A stretch of DNA of 64,000 bases from Mactromeris polynyma (taxonomy: Eukaryota > Mollusca > Bivalvia > Venerida > Mactridae), in assembly GCA_032209605.1 (NCBI GenBank), contig JASFXZ010000032.1, forward strand, positions 5,953,722 to 6,017,721, written 5' to 3'. Position numbers and translations under genes: made by a program. The notes beneath the pieces are model-generated. The model worked only from the letters and a program-made list of their open reading frames with translations, was not told the DNA's origin and did no database searches. Positions within the stretch are counted from its first letter, which is position 1, and each line of letters begins with the position of its first letter. Below, piece after piece: positions 34,214 through 46,200 of this stretch.

Positions 34214-37200
34214 ATGGATCGACAAAGAAAAAGAGCAGGTTAATTAACTCTCTGGTTTGGTGTTTATTACGTAGTTAAAAATCTGACAAATCTTCAATAG
34301 TTACGTGTCACTGTAGAAAGTTGGCAATTTCACGCATTTATTTTAACGATGATTGCTCAAGTTTGTTGTTTTACTTTGGTACGGTGCTTGAGTAAATTTT
34401 ACCACGGACAAATTATCCATTTGTTTCATTACCTTGTTACAGACTTTGCCTTATACACATATTAACGTCATTGGCATCATTATGAATCTCCATAAATGTT
34501 ATTCCTATTTGATAAATCTCTATTCAAAGATGACAACAACAAATAATCAAGATATTTATACATTAAAAAAGCTCGTTGTTTCATTTGTCATGTATGATCA
34601 GTTGTTGTAATAAAATTATTTTTCATTTATTGTCAGTCAGATCACTTTACCAGATAATATTGTCATGGAAAAAAATCACAAAGTGACATCATATTTATAG
34701 GATTAGCCGGCCCAGTTTGCTCAGTTGGAAGAGCACTGGACTGTAATTCGAGCGGTCCGGGTTAAATTCCTGTGCTTGTTGGGTCACGTTCTTTTGTGAC
34801 AGCCATGTCGTTTTTCCTCCACCTCTGATTCATGGAGAAGTTGTCGACTGCTTAGAAGTGCAGATTAATAATTTATCCTGGAAAACTGATTTGGTCCAAT
34901 GCCGGCCATATATTTATATTAAACTGAAGAATTGTTGAAAAATGGGATTAAAGTTAAACTCAATAAAAAATATAGAACTAAACCATAACTTATATTTTTG
35001 GCAGCATGTTATGTAGGCTACCGCCTAGTGCATGTTTATTGTTCTTAATGTGTTTTATCTTTTGAGACACTTCATAACATTTTTTATTATTTAAGTACTG
35101 TTTAAGTTTTTACTTTAAAGTGTATTTTGAACATATTATAGAAACTAGGAGTGTCAGGTTTACGTGTGGCTGTACTGTTGCATTATCCACTGTATTTCCA
35201 AAAAATGTACTGAATTAACCTGATGCCTGCTATTTTTTTCAATACTTTTATCATTGATATTTTTATTATAGCAAAGTCCACAAATGGAGCTGTTGCTAAG
35301 AAACAGAAGGTTGAAGATATTGAGTTTGAATTCCGATGGGAATTTGAAGGTGATAAAAGTACATGGACGCAATATAGTGATGCTATTAACAAAACCCTCA
35401 CCGAAGCATTTATCAGCAAGAAAAAACAGGTACATATGTCTTAACAATGTATGTTCAGGTATACATGTCTTGACAATGTATGTTCAAGTACACATGTCTT
35501 AACAATATTCAGTCGTCAGGTATACATGTCTTAACAATGTACGTTCAGGTACACATGTCTTAACAACTTAACAATGTACGGTCAGGTATACATGTCTTAA
35601 CAATGTATGTTCCGGTATACATGTCTCAACAATGTATGTTCAGGTACACATGTCTTTACAATGTATGGAACTATTTTCTGTTTTGTAATGTGTGATTGAT
35701 GCATACTTGATGTTGCTCAGTGTTTGTAAAGAAGCGATTACAATTGATTTGCTTCAAACTTGTCTCATTGGTTTTATACAATACTCAATAGTTCTGGTTA
35801 CTGTTATGTAACAGTGTTAGGGGAATGATGGCAGGACCGTTCGAGGGGGGAAATAATGGAAACAATTATGTTGTGTTTTGTTACGTATGTGTACGTGTTA
35901 TTTACATGGTATGTATATGTGTTGTGTAAGTCACTAAGTGTAATGTATGTGTTACGTATATGTGTTGTATATGTGCTATGTATGTGTTTTGCAATGTATG
36001 TGTTGTGTATGTGCCTATGTGGTATGTACTTGTTTATGTTATGTACGTGCTATGTATATATGTTATGTACGTGTTACGTAAACTTGTTATTGGTAGGGTC
36101 CAAAGGGAGGTCTTCTTATTGAGGTTTTACTGTACTTTACTTGCTGTACTAGCCTTGATGTGCTAGTCAATTGCTTTTTTGTTGTTGGCATAACCTCTAA
36201 TGATTTTTGTTGAAGGTGGATTTTGAGTTGAGCAATGGAATCAAGATGTCTGTAAATTTTGAGAAGAGTGTACAGAAGAACAAAAAGACAGGATGGGAAC
36301 GACCGGTCCGTGTCGCCATGAAAGATGACAGTGATAACAGTATGGCATAGGCTTTTGTCTTGAACATTAGAAATTAAGTGACGTCTGTTTTGCGGAGAAT
36401 TTTCTGTCTATGGCATTTAGGTCAAAACAAAAATGTACGTCCCACAAAATTAATGTCTAGCGAAATACTGTTGCACCTTGTTTATTTGACAACCTTCTAT
36501 CCGAATACTTGGTATCGTCCGAAATCAGTATTAGGTCCCAATATATCTACTTATGCACATCAAATTTAAAACGGCTATTCGAAACCATGTTTTATCCTAT
36601 GCAAAGGCTGGGACAGGATGAATTCAAATGGACCCTGATATATTCCTAATCCTGACTAGACCATACCTATACTGTTTAATATTTCATTTATTGTTGTTTT
36701 ATATTGGTCTTTTATAGCATATTATGTTTGGCAATGGAAAGATGAGGTCGGAAATCTAGTTGGGTACAACGCAAAGAACGCCATTGAAATAGAAGGAGCT
36801 CACCAACAAGAATCCGGTTCCGTTGATGTCGTTGCAGCTGGCAATACATACACTGTTGACTTAAGCAAAATGGAGCAAGTTAACAAAAAGTCTTCATTTG
36901 GCAGAAAAGTTTTCAGAGATCAGTCGAGTAAGTTTTTTGCCATACTTCATGCATTAGTATCTAAGTATCATTATTTGTAGTAAAGTTGAAGAAGATTTTT
37001 GTTGAGAATGGTTGTATTTGTGAGGATACTATGGCAACATAGCCAGATTCTGGAGTTTATGGAGGTGGTCTTTAAGTGAGGTGTTACTGTATTGTTATTT
37101 CAGCTTCAGTAAAGGCTGACCCAGAAGCCCCAGAACCCGTGGCATCGAGTTCGAGCAGTGATACTCCTGAAAAAACACCCAAAGGAAGAAGTGGGCGGGG

Positions 37201-40200
37201 CAAATCTGGTGGTAAAGTTAAAGCTGAACCTGTCGATGAAGAAGAGGAAGAAGAAAACCCCAAAAGAAGAAGTGGGAGGGGTAAATCTGGTGGTAAAGTT
37301 AAAGCTGAACCTGTCGATGAAGAAGAGGAAGAAGAAAACCCCAAAAGAAGAAGTGGGAGGGGTAAATCTGGTGGTAAAGTTAAAGCTGAACCTGTCGATG
37401 AAGAAGAGGAGGAAGAAAAACCCAAAGCATCAAAATCTGGCAACAAGACAAAATCTGGGGCCAAGGAGAGACCAGCAGGTTGGTAAACAGTTAATTGTGA
37501 CTGCTCATTGATAAATGGTCGCCTTATTTCCAGAACCCCGTAACTAAATCTTTGGCGGTTTTGAGTATTTGGTATCGTTGAAATCGTCTTTCCAAGCTCT
37601 TTTTATCTGTACTACCTATATTGTTCTGGAATGCATATAACTTAAATAAAATGCAATTCCATAACCCCGTATGTAACAATAATCTCAAGAGGGTACAACT
37701 TTAAAGTTGTTTTTCTCAAAAAGACGAAAAACAAGTTATGGGGTTCTGGAAATAATGCGACGAAATGTTTGTACTAAGTGTTAAAAAGAATTCCACTGTT
37801 AATCAAATGTGTACTCTTAATCAATATTTTTGGGTTGAAATGCCTTCCATTTCAAGAAGAAAAGTACAATATAATACTGAGAAATATCCATTTTTTCTAC
37901 TTGAAAAGAATTTCACCCTCAAATATTGATTTCTTGTTTGTTATGTTTGCTCAAATCCAACCATATAGAATAGATGGTTCCCGCATTTACAATATTTACC
38001 TCCCTTGTTCAGCGTTTTCTTTGGCCCCTTTCACAATCGCCAAAAGTATGGGTTTTTTCTCACAATAATCTGGCTAAAAATTCACAATTCAGGCCACTTA
38101 ATGACTTATTCATATACTGCTAGCCTATAGTGTACTGCATGAGGTCATGTAAATCAGTATCTTTTTATTTTAAGCAAACTATGATATTCACAACTATGGG
38201 CAATTTGACACTATTTTCACATTTGTACGGGCCCTGGCCCAATTCACAAAAGGGTGGAGAAAGTTGAAGAAAAAGTGGTTGTCACACGCAAATTTTCTTG
38301 GTATTTTCTCAATTATCACATATATGGGAAGTACTCCTGTTAGTCCTTATCTGTTTTGCCTATCAAAATGGCTGATGATTAAGAACAAGGGAGGTAAATA
38401 TTGTAGATGTGGGAACTATCTACATCTATACTTATCTTCAAACAAAGCCTATAATTTCTTATTCAGTTAAGACAGTGGTTATGTCGGGTAAAGCGCCTGT
38501 TGATCCAGAATGTACGACACTTGCCGGGAAAGCTCGTGTGTTTTACGAAGGCAAGGACGTGTACGACTGCATGTTGAACCAGGTAGGGCCAAATATGTTG
38601 TATGTTTGTTTCAGGTAAAGCCAAATACATTGTATGTTTAGTTCAGGTAAAGCCAAATACATTGTATGTTTAGTTCAGGTATGGCCAAATACATTTAAGG
38701 TAACCTTACTGACCATTATTTCTCCATGTTCACTAAATATCTTCCATGAAATCTGAAGAACAAAAATTGAAGACCTACAAGTTTATAAAAAACTAATTTT
38801 AAATTGGTTTTAATGAAGAGTGTTAGTCATTTTATGTTCATAAAAACCATTTATGTACCATAATTGAAGACAAAGAAATTGATATCTCTCGTATATTCGT
38901 TTTAACCATTTTTACATAAATAACTTATTTGTGTTTAAATGGCATGGTTAATAAAAAAATCAGATCAGCCTGCATCACCATTGTATTGATCGACCGTCTT
39001 CCATGGCCGAGTTTTAAGGTATCCGCCTTGGTAGCGGGAGGTCCAAGGTTTGAATACCAGTAGGGGTCCGGTCCTGTATGGCTGGTTGGTGAGCCACCAG
39101 CTAGTTAAATAATAGTTACCATTTGCCTACCAGCCTGGTGCCTGGAATGAAAGGATTGGAGTCAGGAGGTAAATGTACTCAGAAAAAAGGTGTATCATTA
39201 GTCTGGCTGGCTGGCACTTTAAATAATGAATAAACACTACACTTCACTTGTACGTACAGTGCAGTTTTATTAACAGCGAGCATATGAATATATTATCTGG
39301 ACCATCAAATTTCAAAATGGGTGTATTGAAATGTTCATGCTTGTCCGTAAGCTTGACAGAGAAAAAACTGAGGTTGTGTTTTGATAGAAAAATAACCCAA
39401 ACAGCAATTATAATTTTACCCACGAGAGCATTTCTTTACCTAAACTGACATGGATCGGTATTGTAAGTTCATACACCTGTTTGCAGTCAATCTTACAGCA
39501 CTATATTAACCAATGATTATAAATTTATTATTTCAGACCAATGTTTCCAACAATAACAACAAGTATTTTATCATACAACTGTTGGAAGCTAATGAAAAGA
39601 AGTCATATTACACTTGGTTTCGTTGGGGTCGTGTTGGGTATGGCGGACAAAACAATCTACAACCGTTTGGTCCAAATCTTGATGGTGCTAAAAAGTCTTT
39701 CTTCAAGAAGTTAGTTCCCTAACCTGAACCTATTATAATTATTTTACAATTCTTGTTGCTTTTTCTCATATTAATGTCAAGAAGAGGAATGACGCACTGG
39801 CTGATGTTTTGTCAGCGATGTGCGTTCGTGTTGTGACTTGCGTTGTATGGAATATACAGTGGACTCTCATTGGCTTGAACTCTTTAAGAACTGACGAAAT
39901 AAGTTTGTGTTAAGCATAGTTCTATTCAGCCTTAGTTGTGTCAAATTTATGAATTTTTAATGAGTTTAATTCATCCAGGATGTTTGACGCAACTGTCTTC
40001 CAGCCAACGAGAGTTCACTGTACTTTGTATCATAAATGACGTCGCGGGTGTGTCATTACAGCTATTTATTATTTTCAATTAATTAAATGTGAAATAACAA
40101 CTGGGATGATGATGTAATTGTCTTGCAGTGATGGCAGTTGCTATTTCAGATGAAAAAATAACAATTTACAGATGAAATATGTAATTACTATTGCAAAGGC

Positions 40201-43200
40201 TTGTTTTTATCATTTTTGGAACTTGTTAAATACATTCTGCTATCTTTTATAACTCGTGCAGTTTCCTCCATGAATACAGCTTGACTTGCTCTCCAGTACT
40301 TCGATAGCATGATTTTGATAAAATTACCTTTCATGTTTTCATCAATTTTTCTTTTAAAACTTTAATAATCAGATATGTATATTAATGATACATGTAATCA
40401 GAAATGAATATTCATGATACTTGTAATCAGAAATGAATATTCATGATACTTGTAATCAGATAATATTTATTATGCATGTTATCAGTAGTGAATATAATTA
40501 CAAACATCGAACATTTGTAGATTTATGATATTTTTTGGTCATTATTTACAGATTCCAAGAAAAGACAAAAAATGCCTGGCCAGACCGTAGCAAATTTGTT
40601 AAATATCCAGGAAAGTATGATATGTTGAAAATGGACTACAGCACTAAGGTAGGTCACAAATAAGTATTCTAGAATTTTCTACTGATAATGTCATCAGTGT
40701 AACTATTGAATTATTATTTCAATATTTTCTTTCGAGTACAAAGAAGACACTGGCTAATATAGAGTCCGATAGGTGTGAGGTTAGCGGTAGTGTAGGGGGT
40801 AAGGGTTCTGCCTCTCAACCACAAGGTTATGGGTTCAAGCACAGTATAGGTAAATGACCACACTTTCCCATGAATCTCCAGCTGGTTTGTCTAGGAAGTA
40901 GCCTGGAGATTGTCTTAAATAAAGATATAGTTTTCAATACAGTCCTGGCAGCTTCAATAAATCGGTATATACAGGGTGTTTAAAAAGTTTGTTCACTAGT
41001 TTGAATTTAGATAAAATGAAAATAATGCTATGTACACTGATCATGAAAGATACTGCTTTTTTCATGAATGTCTGTTATATTTAGAACTCTGACGCAGCAG
41101 TAACTATTGGTCCATAGCGATATAGATGGGAGGAACATTAAACAAATATTAAAATTCAGACATTGAGAACAAACTTTTTTACACCCTGTATATACCCTTT
41201 TGACCCCTGGAATTTCCAAAAAGCCCCTAGTTGAACCCCTAGTGCGAAAGGTGGTGTGGTGCATGTATTAGGACAAATACGAAAATGTTAACATTACTGC
41301 TTTCAGGGAATGGACGAGACTGATGCACCAGCTGGGAAGGAATCTAAGACAGATGTCAAAGTTCCAGATTCACTTCTTGACAAAAGATTACAGGTAAGCT
41401 TATGTATACAAGTTATAGCATGACAGGTAATTTATAGGTATATACTGTTGAACCGTGTTCATTGGAATTCATCGGATCCGAAATTTTATTTCGATTAATA
41501 CATGGTTTCAAATTGCACTTTACAATTAGGCATGCATAAGAAGATGCATGGGGGCCACGATATTTATTTTTGATGATACCAAATATTTGGATAGAAGGTT
41601 GTCCAATGAGACAACACATTGCTTGTGAATATTACGTTCATATGCTGTCACAATACCAGATCTATTGGACAAAGTGCAAACTAAAGACATTTTGAGATAA
41701 GTTAAGAGTCATATATTTTGAAATAAAGTTCTCTTGAATTTAAAGCTATCTATGGCATTCTGTTACTTCCTTATTTCAGAGAAGATAACATCATTGTTTA
41801 TTTTGTCAGGGAAAAAATTGTTAATCTTTGCTGACACTGTTACTAATATTTCAGTCTCTGATAGAGCTTATATGTGATGTGAAATCTATGGAAGAAGCCG
41901 TGATGGAAATGCAGTACGATGCAAAGAAAGCTCCGCTCGGTAAGGCCAAATAAAATAGGTTTTACGTGTTAAGTATACAGACCAGCTGTGTCAATCACCA
42001 ATTATTTTCCAATAACCTGTATGAAGACAGAGTAGGCTATGTGACCAGTCTCTTATCAGCATACAGTAGGTAAATGGGCTAGAGGTCTATGGAGTAAAGG
42101 GTTAAGTTCCCCTTTCCCTATGTTCAGTTCCTTTGCATGATAAAATACGTTTCAAGCTGCGATATTAAGTTGACATTCAAAGATAAAGACAAAATTTCAA
42201 ATTGTCACAATTCGTCTCTTTCGTCCTTTTAATTTGGCGTTTCCTGTTCAATATTTTACGACTTGTTAGTTATTGTGCCTCAGAGAATAGGTAGCAATAA
42301 TAATAACTTCCGACATTTATTTAGTGTTCTGAATTTACAGGTAAATTGACCAAAGATCAAATCAAGGCGGGATATTCAGCGTTGAAGAAGATTGATGCAT
42401 GTATAGAGAGTAAAAACATGGGATCAGCGTTAAACAATGCTTGTGATGAATTCTACACCAGAATCCCGCATGACTTTGGGTATGTATGTTCAACTACAGT
42501 GGAGTCTCGATGGCTCGAACTTGTCGGGACTGATGAATGTTTGAGTAAAGCATAGTTCTAGTTATTCGTTTTGCATTTTTAACACAAATTTACTGCCCAG
42601 ATTACAGTTTTGATAGATATATCAGTAATATATTTGATAGATTTTTGCAATTTTGCTATAAAAGTCGCGATTTTGAAAAGTTACTGGCTGTTTTCTGTTA
42701 TGTGCTGGAAAAAAATGCTTGGGTTGGTTGGGAATTATTAATTATTATATTTTTTGGTACATTTAAATAAAGTCGGAGATCGTTATATCAGACTTCAAGA
42801 ATGTTTTGACTTTAAAATAGATGTTGCTAGTATAAATACATTCCCAAAACCAGGCGCTAGTACTGGTTAGTAACTCACGATGCAATTGGGATTAATGGAA
42901 GTGGTTGTAAGTTGTTTCACTATCTATGTGAAATAAGTTTAAACTTATAATATGTATTTATCATTTCCTGCTTATCAGAATGAGACCGCCGGCCAAGATC
43001 ACCACCAAAGTGGAAGTGAAGAATAAAATAGCATTACTTGAGGTAAAGTATATCAGTTTGAATGGCCTTGAACTGTTCTGAGCTTAGAATTATATTCGTT
43101 ACTGACCTCTCCTGACTTTCCGCTCAACTGTCAAAATGGACTCCTCTGTGTTGGATGTCGGAGATTAGAGCGACCTATGAAATAGCATCGGTTACTGACC

Positions 43201-46200
43201 TCTCCTGATTTTCCAAAATGGACTCCTCTGTGTCGGATGACGGAGATTAGAGCGACCTATGAAATAGCATCGGTTACTGAGTGTTGAATTTTTTTTGTGT
43301 CCATTTGTTTTTGTGAGTTGAGTGGGAATCTGAGACTTTTGGGTAAACAAAGATTACAACAATTATACTCTGCACCGATCTAAGATTCGTGGTCATTTTT
43401 CTTAGTAAGTGTACAAAATATAATACAACCTCACTTAAAGACCACCTCAATAATAAGACCACCTCAAAATAAAGAACACAATTTTCAAGTCCATTTTCAC
43501 TGTTTTACTCTATTCAACCTCAATATTAAGACCACCTCAAAAATTAGACCACCTCAAATAAAGAACACAATTTTCAAGTCCATTTTCACTGTTTTACTCT
43601 ATTCAACCTCAATATTAAGACCACCTCAATAATTAGACCACCTCAAATAAAGAACACAATTTTCAAGTCCATTTTCACTGTTTTACTCTATTCAACCTCA
43701 ATATTAAGACCACCTCAATAATAAGACCACCTCAAAATAAAGAACACAATTTTCAAGTCCATTTTCACTGATTTACTCTTTATTCAACCTCAATATTAAG
43801 ACCACCTTAATATTAATTTAGACCAGTTTTTAAGGGACCTAAGGGTGGTCTTATTATTGAGTTTTTACTGTATTTGTTAATGATGCTCTAGATAACGAGG
43901 TTTTACTGTATATGTTAATGATGCTCTAGATAACGAGGTTTTACTGTCTTTGTTAATGATGCTCTAGATAACGAGGTTTTACTGTCTTTGTTAATGATGC
44001 TCTAGATAACGAGGTTTTACTGTCTTTGTTAATGATGCTCTAGATAACGAGGTTTTACTGTATATGTTAATGATGCTCTAGATAACGAGGTTTTACTGTC
44101 TTTGTTAATGATGCTCTAGATAACGAGGTTTTACTGTATATGTTAATGATGCTCTAGATAACGAGGTTTTACTGTCTTTGTTAATGATGCTCTAGATAAC
44201 GAGGTTTTACTGTCTTTGTTAATGATGCTCTAGATAACGAGGTTTTACTGTATATGTTAATGATGCTCTAGATAACGAGGTTTTACTGTCTTTGTTAATG
44301 ATGCTCTAGATAACGAGGTTTTACTGTCGTTGTTAATGATGCTCTAGATAACGAGGTTTTACTGTCTTTGTTAATGATGCCCTAAATAACGAGGTTTTAC
44401 TGTCTTTGTTAATGATGCTCTAAATAACGAGGTTTTACTGTCTTTGTTAATGATGCTCTAGATAACGAGGTTTTACTGTCTTTGTTAATGATGCTCTAGA
44501 TAACGAGGTTTTACTGTCTTTGTTAATGATGCTCTAGATAACGAGGTTTTACTGTATTTGTTAATGATGCTCTAGATAACGAGGTTTTACTGTAATATAT
44601 GTATAAAATTGTCATATTCACAATTTCAGGCATTGGGAGATATTGAGATAGCAATCAAAATGTTGAAGGAAGGAGATATGTCGGAAAATTCTGTTGACCG
44701 ACATTATCATTCATTGAAATGTGGCATGAATCCAATGGACCATACATCAGAGGAATTTAAAGTGAGTTATCTCCCTTAAACTTGTATCTTATGTATGGAG
44801 AGATCATTGAATGTCACATGTTTTGCATGTATGCTTAGGGCCATAAAAAACGCTAGTTACATTAAAAGAATATAATTTTTATAAAAATTATTTTTATTTT
44901 TGATAATAAAAATACTGACTTGTATTCATTTTATCTAGTGGACATTTAGAGTTATACAAAAAGTTGCAAGATCTGAACTTCAGTTTTTACAGTATATACA
45001 TGTACGTTATTGTTGTCCAGCACCCGTGGAAAGGCGGGGCAATCTGGGTCTGGTATGAAAGAAAAGGGAATTCACTTATTTCTAGGAATGTACATCCGAA
45101 TATTTGAATACTGATTCGGCATTCGAATATTCGATAAAATATATGTTTTCAATATAAAAGCTGACAGCAAGTGTATTAAATTCTAATGATGGGCATTATC
45201 GCATTTAGGCGTGAAAATAATATCTACAAGTCAATTGACCTGTCTTGTTGTATATTTGGGGACTAGAGAGATATAAAACTCTGGTTATGACGCTTAGGCC
45301 CTGCAATTATTAGTAATTGTGGGGTCTTTACAACTTGAGTGTTCAGTTTAAAACAAAAAATGATAAGTACAAAGTTAAACTTCGAATTTCATTATTAAAT
45401 AAGAAGGTTCAAATCGAATATTCGTTGGAAGGTTGACATTTGGGAAATTTCTCCCACTGTAAGAATATAGTGGATAGCTAAGAGGTCTGAGAAAATGTGG
45501 AGGAAATAAAGTGGTTTGCAATGAGGTCTGAGGAAATGTGGCTGTTGGACAAGTACAAAGAAACTGTAAAATGAATGACTGTATATTATGTTACTTTCAG
45601 ATGTTGCAGACTTACCTGGTAAATACTCACGCAACGACACATAATCAATATAATATGCAACTACTGGACGTGTTTGGAATGGATAAACACGGAGAGAAGG
45701 AGAACTTCAAAGATGTTGGCAATAGGTAAGTCGGTATGGTCTTTACACAACCGATAAGAAATACACCAGTCGCTTCAATCTTTTGGCGGGATTCCATTTG
45801 GGGATGTTCTACGTTAAATGGTAAAATGAAGGCATCGATGATTTGTTTCTATTCAACTATGTCAGAGATTTTCAGACTTGTATTACGCGGTGATCAATTG
45901 TTCATTGTTCAACAATACCTATGGAACCTATACCTTGTACATTGACAAATTATTGTAGGATGTTACTATGGCATGGTTCTCGTCTTACCAACTGGGTCGG
46001 TATTCTAAGTCAAGGATTAAGAATAGCCCCACCGGAGGCACCAGTGACTGGATACATGGTATGTTGTACATATTTATGCTTAGTGATGATTTTTCCTTTA
46101 TGCATATTGATGACTGTTCCTTCATGTATATTGATGACTATCTTTATGCATATTGATGCCTTTTTCTTTTATGCATATTGTCCTTTATGCATATTGATGC

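Larger units (their letters stand above)
35272..36927 (+). other. PARP2: WWE domain pair of PARP2 (exons 2-4)
   Basis: WWE1 spans exons 2-3: [16 protein letters not shown] supplies the first two conserved aromatic positions, and the end has [11 protein letters not shown]2 is exon 4: [16 protein letters not shown], then IE.A near the middle, then [12 protein letters not shown] and RKVFRD, matching the WWE pattern closely. In known WWE domains this fold binds iso-ADP-ribose or ADP-ribosylated partners. A WWE inside a PARP2 would let the enzyme read its own product; this is inference. Confidence 0.8.
38467..40648 (+). other. PARP2: WGR domain of PARP2 (exons 6-8)
   Basis: Exon 6 encodes [18 protein letters not shown], exon 7 [20 protein letters not shown] then [12 protein letters not shown], and exon 8 [20 protein letters not shown]. 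The eponymous W-G-R triplet is present. In PARP2 this domain contacts the broken 5' phosphate and relays activation to the catalytic part. Confidence 0.9.
41307..43042 (+). other. PARP2: PARP regulatory (helical) domain exons 9-12
   Basis: Encoded segments include [60 protein letters not shown] ([12 protein letters not shown]) and [20 protein letters not shown]. These follow the PARP regulatory domain order, which holds the active site closed until DNA damage is bound. Confidence 0.9.

Noticed and set aside
37084..37464. Minus-strand Ser/Pro-rich open frame opposite the PARP2 linker
   Set aside because: It is antisense to poly-Glu and Lys-rich codons of PARP2 exon 5; no independent support.
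43871..44594. CRISPR-like appearance of regular repeats
   Set aside because: The units are contiguous with no unique spacers, and the context is a eukaryotic intron; this is a minisatellite.
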